DNA of 64,000 nt from Bacillota bacterium (GTDB lineage Bacteria; Bacillota; Clostridia; Lachnospirales; Lachnospiraceae): NCBI GenBank assembly GCA_023411215.1, contig JAEYOY010000019.1, forward strand, positions 38,781 through 102,780, in the 5' to 3' direction. Below the pieces are notes generated by a model. That model ran no database searches, had not been told where the DNA came from, and saw nothing but the letters and a program-made list of their open reading frames with translations. The position numbers and the translations under genes are program-made. Of the stretch, positions 35,350 through 44,479 are shown piece by piece. How positions within the stretch are numbered: position 1 is the first letter of the stretch; each line of letters starts with the position of its first letter.

Positions 35350-35453
35350 GAGGTATAGCTTGATCTAGGCATAAATTGTGTAATTAACGAATTAATATAA
35401 AACAGGCTTTTGACACTTTTATCTTACTATTTAATGGAAAGGAAGTGCATCCT

Positions 35454-36803
35454 ATGGTTCATACCAGTGTTTTGGAAGATCGAAGGGCCTTTATATTGCA
35501 AAAGCAGGAGGGCTGTAGCGGAAAGGGAATTCGTTGTGACAGCAATAGTGTATCCGGTTCAGTCAGCCAGAGGGCATGTGTATACTGCGGAGCCCGAGTG
35601 GTATTGAATCCGATCACGGATGCATTTCATGTAGTACATGGACCAATCGGATGTGCCAGTTATACCTGGGACATCCGAGGTAGTCTTAGCAGTGGATCGG
35701 ATTTATATAGAAATAGCTTTTCCACGGACTTACAGGAAAGAGATGTAATTTTCGGAGGAGAGAAAAAATTATCGGAGGCACTGGAGGAAATCATAGACAA
35801 TTACAATCCAAGGCTTATCTTTGTGTATGCCACCTGTATTGTCGGTGTAATCGGAGATGATGTGGAGGCAATCTGTAAAAGGATCTCAATGAAGCATGAA
35901 ATTCGAGTTATTCCGGTGAAATCCCCTGGGTTTTCGGGTAATAAATCGGTTGGCTATAAGCTTGCCTGTGATGCAATCATGGAATTACTCGAACCTCACA
36001 GGGCAAAGAAAGTAAAGGGAATTAATATACTGGGAGATTTTAATCTTGCCGGTGAGTTATGGATTGTAAAGGATTATCTGAAGAAGATGGGAGTTAACGT
36101 AATCTCGTCGATAACAGGAGATTCCTGCTATGATACCTTGATTAAGGCTCCGACAGCAAGTCTGAACGTCGTGCAATGCGCCGGCTCCAGCACTTATTTG
36201 GCCAATCGGATGGAGGAGGAGCTGGGAATACCCTATATTAAAGTCAGCTTTTATGGAATTGAAGATACGATGAATTCCCTGATACGAATTACCGAAGCCT
36301 TGGGAGATTCTAAGGCGAAAGAGGAAGCAATCCGATTCTGTGAGGAGCAGAGTAAACTGCTTTCGGATTTTATTTCCATTTACCGTAACCGACTGGAGGG
36401 TAAGCGTGCCGCCATCTATGTAGGTGGAGGCTTTAAAGCCATTTCCCTGATTAAGCAGTTTAAATCGCTCGGTATAGAGACAGTCGTTGTCGGAACTCAG
36501 ACGGGTAAAAAGGAGGACTATGAGTTGATTACAGAGCTGGTGAATGAGAATACGGTTATTCTGGATGACACCAACCCTGCTGAGCTTGAGAAATTCATCC
36601 GGGAGAGGAAGGCTGATATCCTGGTGGGAGGTGTGAAGGAAAGACCGTTAGCTTATAAATTAGGTGTGGCTTTCTGTGATCATAACCATGAGAGAAAGCG
36701 GCCCCTCTGCGGTTTTGACGGAGTGGTGAATTTTACCGAGGAGATTTACCGAAGTATCTGCCATCCCGTGTGGGATTATCTTAGGAAGGAGAAGACAAAA
36801 TGA
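35454..36803 (+). CDS. nifE: FeMo-co assembly scaffold NifE
   Basis: A 449-residue NifD paralogue that with NifN forms the scaffold where the NifB product matures into FeMo-co. Motifs: R-A-C-V-Y-C-G-A-R-V-V-L, H-G-P-I-G-C-A-S-Y-T-W, and Y-A-T-C-I-V-G-V-I-G-D-D. The start is taken at ATG 35454; a GTG at 35445 is too close to the site. The 104-bp gap after nifK contains TTGACA at 35410 without a good -10. Confidence 0.93.
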   Translation: MVHTSVLEDRRAFILQKQEGCSGKGIRCDSNSVSGSVSQRACVYCGARVVLNPITDAFHVVHGPIGCASYTWDIRGSLSSGSDLYRNSFSTDLQERDVIFGGEKKLSEALEEIIDNYNPRLIFVYATCIVGVIGDDVEAICKRISMKHEIRVIPVKSPGFSGNKSVGYKLACDAIMELLEPHRAKKVKGINILGDFNLAGELWIVKDYLKKMGVNVISSITGDSCYDTLIKAPTASLNVVQCAGSSTYLANRMEEELGIPYIKVSFYGIEDTMNSLIRITEALGDSKAKEEAIRFCEEQSKLLSDFISIYRNRLEGKRAAIYVGGGFKAISLIKQFKSLGIETVVVGTQTGKKEDYELITELVNENTVILDDTNPAELEKFIRERKADILVGGVKERPLAYKLGVAFCDHNHERKRPLCGFDGVVNFTEEIYRSICHPVWDYLRKEKTK

Positions 36804-39403
36804 GCGGAAAACTAGTGAACCTGAATGTAAACCCATGCAAGATGTGCATGCCCATGGGAGTAGTCACTGCATTCTATGGGATCAAGAAATGTATGTCCAT
36901 CCTCCACGGCTCCCAGGGCTGCAGTACTTATATTCGCAGACATATGGCAACACATTACAATGAACCGGTGGATATCGCTTCCTCATCGCTTACGGAGGAA
37001 GGGACGGTATATGGTGGTGAGAGGAATCTGATTCAAGGAATACTCAATCTGATTCGCGTCTATGAACCGGAGGTGATCGGTGTCGCAACCACCTGCCTTG
37101 CCGAGACGATTGGAGAAGATCTTCCCAGAATGATTGAACACTTCTATATAGAGTATCCGGAGTATCGGCAGATTGCAATCATTCCGGTACCCAGTGCCGG
37201 ATATTCCGGCAGTCAATATGAGGGTTTTATGAAAGCACTATATTGCATCATAAAGAGTATACCGATGGATGCAACGAAACACAATAAGGTGAATATTATA
37301 ACAAGTCAGTTATCACCAGCGGATACCAGATATTTAAAGGCTTTGCTGAAGCATTACTCGATCGATTACATACTGCTCCCTGATCTTTCTGAGAATCTGG
37401 ACGGTGGGTATCAGATGCTATATGAAAAGCTGCCTCAGGGAGGTACTGCTCTCTCTGATATTGGCAGAATGGCCGGAGCCAGGATGACAATTGAGCTATC
37501 GAGCTTTGTAAAGGTGTCGGATTCGGTAGGAAGATACCTTTTTGAAACCTATGGGGTGCCTTATAGGTCCTGCAATCTACCCATTAGCCTTAGGGATAAT
37601 GATGCATTGATCGCTCTTCTTATGGAGTTATCCGGTCAGGAAGCTTCCTTTGATATTGATAAGGAGAGAAGCCGCTATCTGGATGCAATGATTGATGCAC
37701 ATAAATACAGTAGTGAGGTGTCGGCAGTAATTTTTGGAGAACCTGATTTTACCTATAGTATCGTACGTTTTTGTGTGGAGAATGGCATTATGCCGGTAAT
37801 CACAGCGACAGGTACTAAGTGTCCGGGCTTCCGAGAGAAGATAGAGGAGGAACTGGAGAAATTGTCTTCCAATTATCCGATGGACCGATATGAGATACTG
37901 GAGGATACCGATTTTGGAACGATAGAGGAATACGCAAGAGAACTTAAGGTGAATGTAATGATCGGAAATTCCGACGGCAGAAGAGTAGCACATAAGCTTG
38001 GAATTCATCTTATGCGAAGAAGCTTTCCCATCCATGATCATCTTGGAGGGCAGAGGCTGCGAAGCCTGGGATATGAGGGTGCCCTTACTTTATTAGATGA
38101 GATTACGAATTCAATTATTGATGAGAGGGAAAAGAACTTTCGTGAACGATTGTATGAAAAATATTATATAGCAAATGACGACGATACGACGATCTCTGTA
38201 ACAGAGCTGCAGGATAAAACCCAGACTCACCCCTGTTATAATTGTAAGGCGCACAAGTATGCTAGAATGCACTTGCCGATTGCACCTAAGTGCAATATTA
38301 GCTGTAATTATTGCGTAAGAAAGTATGACTGCCCGAATGAAAGCAGGCCTGGGGTGACGACAAGTGTCTTAAAACCGAAAGAAGCACTGAAGCGTTTTCT
38401 TGAGGTCAAGGAGAAGATTGAGAATCTAACGGTTGTAGGGATTGCGGGACCGGGAGACGCACTGGCTAATTTTGAAGAGACCAAGCAGACTCTGGAACTG
38501 ATCCGGAAACAGGATCCGAACATTACCTTCTGTCTCTCGACCAACGGACTGATGCTGCCCCAATATGCACTGGAGTTGATTGGCTTAGGAGTATCCCATG
38601 TTACAGTAACAATGAATACTATCGATCCGGTGATTGGGGCACAAATTTATAGATATGTGGATTACATGGGGGTGCGATATATCGGAGAAGCTGCAGCAGC
38701 AATATTATTATCAAATCAGCTGGCTGGGATTCGACTGCTTACTTCTCAGGGGGTAATGTGTAAAATCAATATCGTTATGCTTAAGGGTATCAATGACAGT
38801 CATATTCCGGAGGTAGTGAAGAAGGCGAAGGAGCTTGGAGCAGCGATGACGAATATAATACCGATGATACCGGTACCGGGAAGCGCCTTTGAGATGCTTG
38901 AGCCTGCTGATGAGGAGGAGATTTTTCAGATACGAAAGCAGTGCGGTGAAACCCTGACCCAGATGTATCATTGTAGGCAATGTAGAGCGGATGCAATTGG
39001 GCTTCTTAATAAGGATCAGGCACAGGAATTCTCCTCATTGCCGCAGGAAAAGCGCCCTAGCTCTTCGGATATTCAGATAGCGGTTGCCACCAAAAGCGGA
39101 AGGATGGTCGATCAGCATTTTGGGCAAGCATCACAATTCTATGTATATCAATATAAGAACGGCAATGCAATACTCAAGGAAAAAAGAACAGTAACCCGAT
39201 ATTGCAGCGGGCAGGAGGCATGTGACAGTAATGAGGATAAGATGGAGAAGATTATTGAAACAATATCTGATTGTAAAGCTGTCATAGCAATGAGGATTGG
39301 AGATTCGCCAAAGCAAAAGCTGATGGAAAAGGGAATCCTAACCTATACTATTTGCGATGGAATTGAAAAATCCATTGATGAAGTAGTGAAGAAATTAAAA
39401 TAA
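36800..39403 (+). CDS. nifN-B: NifN-NifB fusion protein
   Basis: An 867-residue fusion. Residues about 1-455 are NifN (N-P-C-K-M-C, H-G-S-Q-G-C, T-T-C-L-A-E-T-I-G-E-D), the NifE partner. Residues about 475-745 are NifB, a radical SAM enzyme that builds the 8Fe core of FeMo-co, with C498-x3-C502-x2-C505 binding the SAM cluster and extra cysteines around it. Residues about 757-867 are a NifX/NafY-like cofactor-binding domain. The same fusion is known in Clostridium pasteurianum and may channel the NifB product onto NifEN. Start overlaps the nifE stop (ATGA). Confidence 0.95.
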   Translation: MSGKLVNLNVNPCKMCMPMGVVTAFYGIKKCMSILHGSQGCSTYIRRHMATHYNEPVDIASSSLTEEGTVYGGERNLIQGILNLIRVYEPEVIGVATTCLAETIGEDLPRMIEHFYIEYPEYRQIAIIPVPSAGYSGSQYEGFMKALYCIIKSIPMDATKHNKVNIITSQLSPADTRYLKALLKHYSIDYILLPDLSENLDGGYQMLYEKLPQGGTALSDIGRMAGARMTIELSSFVKVSDSVGRYLFETYGVPYRSCNLPISLRDNDALIALLMELSGQEASFDIDKERSRYLDAMIDAHKYSSEVSAVIFGEPDFTYSIVRFCVENGIMPVITATGTKCPGFREKIEEELEKLSSNYPMDRYEILEDTDFGTIEEYARELKVNVMIGNSDGRRVAHKLGIHLMRRSFPIHDHLGGQRLRSLGYEGALTLLDEITNSIIDEREKNFRERLYEKYYIANDDDTTISVTELQDKTQTHPCYNCKAHKYARMHLPIAPKCNISCNYCVRKYDCPNESRPGVTTSVLKPKEALKRFLEVKEKIENLTVVGIAGPGDALANFEETKQTLELIRKQDPNITFCLSTNGLMLPQYALELIGLGVSHVTVTMNTIDPVIGAQIYRYVDYMGVRYIGEAAAAILLSNQLAGIRLLTSQGVMCKINIVMLKGINDSHIPEVVKKAKELGAAMTNIIPMIPVPGSAFEMLEPADEEEIFQIRKQCGETLTQMYHCRQCRADAIGLLNKDQAQEFSSLPQEKRPSSSDIQIAVATKSGRMVDQHFGQASQFYVYQYKNGNAILKEKRTVTRYCSGQEACDSNEDKMEKIIETISDCKAVIAMRIGDSPKQKLMEKGILTYTICDGIEKSIDEVVKKLK

Positions 39404-39472
39404 GACGTCATAGAAATATAGCTATCAAATGTAGATAAAGGATGAAACATCACTAACTTGACGGAGGTTATT

Positions 39473-39781
39473 ATGGTTGATTTAAAGCATCATATTTTTG
39501 TTTGTACCAGCTGTCGGATTAATGGGCAGCAAAAAGGGCTTTGTTATTCTAAGGAATCGGTGGATATTGTTCAGCGTTTGATCGAAGCGATTGAAGATCT
39601 TGAATTGTCAGGAGAGGTTATGATTACGAATACCGGTTGTTTTGGAATCTGTAATCAGGGGCCGATCATGGTGGTGTATCCTGAGGGAATCTGGTATGGT
39701 GCGGTTACCGAAGAGGATATCGATATAATTGTAGAACGGCATATTATTAATGGGACACCGGTTGAAGAGTTAAGAATCTAA
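39473..39781 (+). CDS. Shethna-type [2Fe-2S] ferredoxin, nif-linked
   Basis: A 102-residue thioredoxin-fold ferredoxin. Cysteines at 11, 14, 24, 56 and 60 coincide in number with the C. pasteurianum 2Fe ferredoxin, whose ligands are C11, C24, C56 and C60 and which interacts with the MoFe protein. The length is also identical. ATG 39473 follows GGAGG; an upstream TTG at 39458 is less likely. Lies between nifN-B and nifV. Confidence 0.92.
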   Translation: MVDLKHHIFVCTSCRINGQQKGLCYSKESVDIVQRLIEAIEDLELSGEVMITNTGCFGICNQGPIMVVYPEGIWYGAVTEEDIDIIVERHIINGTPVEELRI

Positions 39782-39850
39782 AGTATTATATCATTCTGGC
39801 CTTGATTTCACATAGCGAGTCAAGGGGTATCATGTGACGGAGGTGAAAGA

Positions 39851-40831
39851 ATGCTTCAGATAATCGACAATACATTAATGGCATTAAAAGATCCAATGCC
39901 GTCAAAAGAGGATCTTCAGAGTTTTTGTGAACTCTTATTTACCATAGGAGTGGATATTATTGAGCTTCCGACTAATGTGTATCGGCATATCGACCAATTA
40001 CCTCAGGGAAGATACATCCTGAATGTTGAATACGAAGAGGAGATCAATACCAATCCGGGATTCTATCGTTATGTATGCCGCCAACCCTCCGGTGCTAAGA
40101 ATATAATACATGAGATTCAATTAAATGATATAAGAGAAATAATAAAGCTGAGATCCTTCGAGAATTGTACGGAGCTTCGAATAAAGGGATTGGATGATCT
40201 GATTTGTCATCCATATGAGAGGTATATGGGGGAATGGCAATACCACCTTCCTGGTACTACGATAAATTTTTGTCCGGAGAATACCTTTGGTTGTGCCACA
40301 GCATTAGCCTTTCAATGGGTTGTTGATTATGGGGGAAATATAACTTCAAGCTTTGCCGGATGCATCAATAATGCGGCGACTGAGGAGCTTATCATGGCCC
40401 TGCGACTTGCAATCCGACATAAGCCTAACCGTGATCTTACTGTTTTGCCTCGCCTTACCGTTTTATATGAAAAGTTTTTTCGTGTTCCTATTCATAATCG
40501 AAAACCGATTATCGGTAAAAATATTTTTAAAGTGGAAGCAGGAATTCATGTGGACGGAATACATAAAAATCCTGCAACCTATGAGGCTTATACACCCACC
40601 TGTGTTGGTGCTAAATCCGAGTTAGTGATAGGCAAGCATTCCGGTACGAGGGCAGTCAAGTGGAAGCTGGAGGAATTAAAGCTTCCGGTTACCACAGATT
40701 ATGAAATTGATCAGATATTGCATCAGGTCAGGCTTACCTGTACGAAGAATAGAAAAAGCTTATGTGATGAAGAATTTATCCTGCTTGCGACGGAGGTGAT
40801 GAGATGTGAAGGAAATCAAATATATAGTTGA
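39851..40831 (+). CDS. nifV-omega: homocitrate synthase, omega subunit
   Basis: A 326-residue half of split homocitrate synthase. Contains the C-terminal half of the barrel and later domains: E-N-T-F-G-C-A-T-A-L-A, A-G-I-H-V-D-G-I, and I-G-K-H-S-G-T. Homocitrate is the organic part of FeMo-co. Split nifV (omega then alpha) is known from C. pasteurianum. GGAGGTG precedes the ATG; the end overlaps nifV-alpha by 26 bp. Confidence 0.92.
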   Translation: MLQIIDNTLMALKDPMPSKEDLQSFCELLFTIGVDIIELPTNVYRHIDQLPQGRYILNVEYEEEINTNPGFYRYVCRQPSGAKNIIHEIQLNDIREIIKLRSFENCTELRIKGLDDLICHPYERYMGEWQYHLPGTTINFCPENTFGCATALAFQWVVDYGGNITSSFAGCINNAATEELIMALRLAIRHKPNRDLTVLPRLTVLYEKFFRVPIHNRKPIIGKNIFKVEAGIHVDGIHKNPATYEAYTPTCVGAKSELVIGKHSGTRAVKWKLEELKLPVTTDYEIDQILHQVRLTCTKNRKSLCDEEFILLATEVMRCEGNQIYS

Positions 40832-41612
40832 TACAACACTTAGGGATGGAGAACAGAGTCCCGGGATCGCTTTAAGTATCGATGATAAGGTGAAGATTGC
40901 AGGACTCTTAGATGAAATCGGAGTGTATGAAATTGAAGCCGGTGTACCTATGATAAGCAAAGAAGAGGAAGAGGGAATTCAGGGTATCATCAAAAGCAAA
41001 AGAAATGCAAAAGTATCCGTATGGAGCCGAATGAATCTAGTGGATGTCAAACGCTCCATAGCCTGTAAACCGGATATTCTTCATATCGGAGCGCCGGTGT
41101 CTTATGTTCAGATTTACAGCAAGCTGCGTAAAAATAAAAGCTGGGTTATTAGAAGTGTATTGGAATGCGTTGATATTGCGAGGTCACAGGATGTAGCGGT
41201 AACGGTTGGTCTTGAGGATGCTTCGAGATCCGATATCGGCTTTTTACTAAGTATGATTAAAGAGCTTACACGAGCCGGTGTAGAGATTGTACGGATTGCC
41301 GATACAGTCGGGGTATTAACTCCAAACAGGACCAAAGATATCATAAAACTAATTAAGGACTTTTCAGATATTAAGATAGAGTTACATATCCATAATGATT
41401 TGGGAATGGCAGTTGCAAATTCCATCGTAGGAGCAAAAGCCGGTGCGGATTTTATTGATTGCACCTTATATGGAATTGGGGAAAGAGCGGGGAATTGCGA
41501 TATGTATGAATTTATAAAGGCAAGTGAACCCTTGTTTCAATTCGCAATGACGAAGAAGCAGGTTAGATGGGTGGAACATGAGACTTATCCCGAACTTAAG
41601 GGAGCATTATAG
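40806..41612 (+). CDS. nifV-alpha: homocitrate synthase, alpha subunit
   Basis: A 268-residue TIM-barrel half with the acetyl-CoA/2-oxoglutarate condensing motif V-D-T-T-L-R-D-G-E-Q-S-P-G, and the metal ligands H-I-H-N-D-L-G-M-A-V-A-N. Starts at GTG 40806 behind GGAGGTG, inside the omega gene, which fits equimolar synthesis. Last gene of the nif run; terminator follows. Confidence 0.92.
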   Translation: MKEIKYIVDTTLRDGEQSPGIALSIDDKVKIAGLLDEIGVYEIEAGVPMISKEEEEGIQGIIKSKRNAKVSVWSRMNLVDVKRSIACKPDILHIGAPVSYVQIYSKLRKNKSWVIRSVLECVDIARSQDVAVTVGLEDASRSDIGFLLSMIKELTRAGVEIVRIADTVGVLTPNRTKDIIKLIKDFSDIKIELHIHNDLGMAVANSIVGAKAGADFIDCTLYGIGERAGNCDMYEFIKASEPLFQFAMTKKQVRWVEHETYPELKGAL

Positions 41613-41669
41613 ATAATATTGACAATATAGATAAATGAATGAATATGCTTTCATCCTTTCCTCCCGTTT

Positions 41670-41703
41670 AGAAGTCCCTCCAAACACCATAGGGGGGACT
41701 TCT
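41670..41703 (+). terminator. terminator after nifV-alpha
   Basis: Arms AGAAGTCCCTCC and GGGGGGACTTCT, loop of 10 nt, 57 bp after the stop codon. Ends the nif transcription unit. Confidence 0.75.
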
Positions 41704-41883
41704 GTAATTAATCCAGATCTCATCCTACGGTGATAATCAAGAGAATTATGTAATATATCCTCCGGACAATCCAATTTCTGTGAGTAGGTAAAGGGAAAGG
41801 TTCAAAATTAGAAGCTTGTATATTTTTAACACCTCTGGTATAATTATACGTAAATTTGTATTAAATATTAGTGGGAGGTATTT

Positions 41884-43437
41884 ATGGACAATGTACAATT
41901 ACTGATTGTCATGGCTGTGTACATGGCATTCATAATCGGTATCGGTTTATTCTTTGCCAGACGTGCAAATGAAAGCTCGGAAAATTATTACCTTGGAGGG
42001 CGGTCATTGGGACCATGGGTTGCTGCCATGAGTGCCGAGGCTTCTGATATGAGCGGATGGTTGCTCATGGGTCTTCCGGGAGTGGCTTATTTCTATGGCT
42101 TAAGTGACGCAATATGGACGGCAATCGGATTACTCGCAGGAACTTATATTAACTGGTTGATCGTAGCAAAGAGATTGCATGCTTATTCGATTATAGCAAA
42201 TGACTCAATTACAATCCCTGATTTTTTCAGTCATCGATTTAAAGAGAATAAAAAGATTATCATGACAATTGCTGCATTATTCATCATGGTATTTTTTACG
42301 GTCTATGCATCCAGTTGCTTTTTAAGTGTAGGCAAGCTGTTTAACACTTTGTTTGGTATTCGTTATGAATATGTAATGATTGCCGGTGCTATTTTTGTTA
42401 TTGTTTATACCTTCCTGGGGGGGTTTTTAGCAGAGAGTGCATCTGACTTTATGCAGGCAATTGTTATGGTGGCAGCCTTGATCATGGTTTTGGTGACCGG
42501 AGTAATATATGCAGGCGGACCGTCAGCAGTAATTGATAATCTGATGAAAATTCCTGGCTTTTTAGATTTCTTTGGGATAGCGACACCTGAGCTGAAGGAT
42601 GGCATACAGCAAGTATCAAGTGGAGTTCCGCAGTTCGGTGAAGCGGGAGCATATGGAATAATCACAATCATCTCCACCTTATCTTGGGGACTCGGATACT
42701 TTGGAATGCCTCAGGTATTACTTCGCTTTATGGCAATTCGGTCCCATCGTGAGATATCCAAATCCAGACGGATTGCAACCAGCTGGTGCGCAGTTTCCCT
42801 AGTTGCCGCTGTGTTGATTGGTGTGATCGGTCGTGCTGCTTTCCCCACTGAGCACTTAACTGGGGTAGAAGCAGAGAAGATTTTTATTACAATGTCTACG
42901 AATCTGTTACCTACCGTTCTAGCAGGTATGGCAATGGCAGGGATACTGGCGGCTACAATCAGTTCCTCCGATTCCTATCTGTTAATTGCATCTTCCGCTA
43001 TTTCTAAAAATATTTATCAGGGCTTATTCAAGAAAGATGCTACCGATAAGCAGGTTATGAGAATGTCTAGAATAGTATTACTTGCAATAGCATTAGTTGG
43101 AATCTTAATTGCTTTAGATAAGGATAGTGTTATTTTTACCGTGGTAGCTTTTGCATGGGCCGGTTTTGGTGCTACCTTTGGACCGATTATGCTGTTCTCC
43201 CTATTCTGGAAAAGAACTACAAGAGGCGGTGCAATCGGTGGTATGTTAGCCGGTGGGATAATGGTATTCTTCTGGAAGTATATTATGAGACCGTTAGGCG
43301 GGGTGTGGAACATCTACGAGTTGCTTCCGGCTTTCCTATTCTCCTGTCTGATTATCGTAGTGGTATCCTTATTGACAAAGGAACCCAGTGCTGAGCTTCA
43401 GGCAGAATTCGAACAAGCTAAGGCTTATAAGGACTAA
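41884..43437 (+). CDS. putP: sodium/proline symporter
   Basis: A 517-residue member of the sodium:solute symporter family with about 13 membrane helices. PutP-like features: Y-Y-L-G-G-R-S-L-G-P-W, A-M-S-A-E-A-S-D-M-S-G-W-L-L-M-G-L-P-G, and W-G-L-G-Y-F-G-M-P-Q. Proline is the likeliest substrate, used as osmolyte or carbon/nitrogen source; related amino acids are possible. GGGAGG is before the ATG and a TATAAT lies about 50 bp upstream. Confidence 0.9.
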   Translation: MDNVQLLIVMAVYMAFIIGIGLFFARRANESSENYYLGGRSLGPWVAAMSAEASDMSGWLLMGLPGVAYFYGLSDAIWTAIGLLAGTYINWLIVAKRLHAYSIIANDSITIPDFFSHRFKENKKIIMTIAALFIMVFFTVYASSCFLSVGKLFNTLFGIRYEYVMIAGAIFVIVYTFLGGFLAESASDFMQAIVMVAALIMVLVTGVIYAGGPSAVIDNLMKIPGFLDFFGIATPELKDGIQQVSSGVPQFGEAGAYGIITIISTLSWGLGYFGMPQVLLRFMAIRSHREISKSRRIATSWCAVSLVAAVLIGVIGRAAFPTEHLTGVEAEKIFITMSTNLLPTVLAGMAMAGILAATISSSDSYLLIASSAISKNIYQGLFKKDATDKQVMRMSRIVLLAIALVGILIALDKDSVIFTVVAFAWAGFGATFGPIMLFSLFWKRTTRGGAIGGMLAGGIMVFFWKYIMRPLGGVWNIYELLPAFLFSCLIIVVVSLLTKEPSAELQAEFEQAKAYKD

Positions 43438-43473
43438 GAACATAGTAGGATCTTGGATTTTACATACAATAGA

Positions 43474-43563
43474 AAGAGGCTGTATCATATCATATAATAT
43501 TAGAAGAGGGAGGGATACCGTTATCCTTGCACTTCTAAAGTGTATGGTATGAAACAGCCTCTT
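43474..43563 (+). terminator. terminator after putP, CTGTATCATA family
   Basis: Arms AAGAGGCTGTATCATA (43474 on) and TATGAAACAGCCTCTT (ending 43563) with an inner imperfect stem. Related in sequence to 575-658 and 23065-23113. Confidence 0.65.
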
Positions 43564-43657
43564 GGTATGTGTATAAAGATTATTGTGTACAAGAATATCA
43601 GCCACTGCTTTCGCATATGTTATGCTAAGGGATATACTACTTAAGGAGGGGGTCTGT

Positions 43658-44341
43658 TTGGCAGAGGGGTATCAAGTCCTGGTCAGAGGTAAGCTTCTAC
43701 AGCAGGACATGTATTATAAGAATGCAAATATTATGCGATATACAATAAAATATCCCCAATTCATATCAGAAAAATATCAGACAATGCTAAATAAGCTAAA
43801 TTCATTATACAGAACAAAAGCAGTGATGTATGAACGATCCAATGTTATGAATCTATATCAGATGGCAATGGTGGAGTATGAATACTCCGTTGCCAACGAT
43901 TATCCGATCCGGCAATTCGAAGCATATGTAGATTATGTGGTTACCTTTAATCAAAATTGTATACTCAGTCTTTATTTTGATCAATATGAGTATGCCGGGG
44001 GTGCTCATGGACTGACGTTTCGATATTCTGATACCTGGGACCTGAATAAAAATAGGCGGATGGAATTAGGGGATTTCTTCCCTCATCGTAGTCATTACAA
44101 GGAATATCTGATTCAGACCATTAATAAACAGATTTCCGATGAATTAGCAAAAGAAAATGGAATGTTTTTTGAGGATTATGAGAAGCTGGTTAGAGAGAAT
44201 CTGAATGCAAGTAGCTTTTATCTGAGCAAGGAGGGCCTTGTTATATATTTTCAACAGTATGATATAGCGCCTTATGCTTCCGGTATACCTACCTTTGTTA
44301 TTCCATATGGACCGGGTGGGGCAGTTCTACCTAAGTGCTGA
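43658..44341 (+). CDS. DUF3298/DUF4163-like protein (RsiV C-terminal type)
   Basis: A 227-residue protein resembling the extracytoplasmic DUF4163-DUF3298 pair found in RsiV-type anti-sigma factors: a central Y-E-Y-A-G-G-A-H-G-L-T-F and a C-terminal E-G-L-V-I-Y-F-Q-Q-Y-D-I-A-P-Y-A-S-G. No signal peptide or membrane helix is present, unlike secreted members, so it may act in the cytosol. Start is TTG 43658, just after GGAGGGGG; the longer frame from 43583 overlaps the region of the putP terminator and has no site. Confidence 0.7.
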   Translation: MAEGYQVLVRGKLLQQDMYYKNANIMRYTIKYPQFISEKYQTMLNKLNSLYRTKAVMYERSNVMNLYQMAMVEYEYSVANDYPIRQFEAYVDYVVTFNQNCILSLYFDQYEYAGGAHGLTFRYSDTWDLNKNRRMELGDFFPHRSHYKEYLIQTINKQISDELAKENGMFFEDYEKLVRENLNASSFYLSKEGLVIYFQQYDIAPYASGIPTFVIPYGPGGAVLPKC

Positions 44342-44383
44342 AGAGTCATTCGTAGCATGAAAATCTAGAAACGCAAGAAAAGT

Positions 44384-44469
44384 AGGAGGATATCCCCCAA
44401 CGCTTACAATATCCGGATCGATAGGTATCCATCTCATTCGGACTTTGTACGCGGCAGGAATATCCTCCT
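44384..44469. terminator. long inverted repeat between convergent genes
   Basis: Arms AGGAGGATATCCC and GGAATATCCTCCT separated by about 60 nt, between the DUF3298-like gene and trkH. Likely bidirectional terminator. Confidence 0.5.
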
Positions 44470-44479
44470 CGTTATCTTA

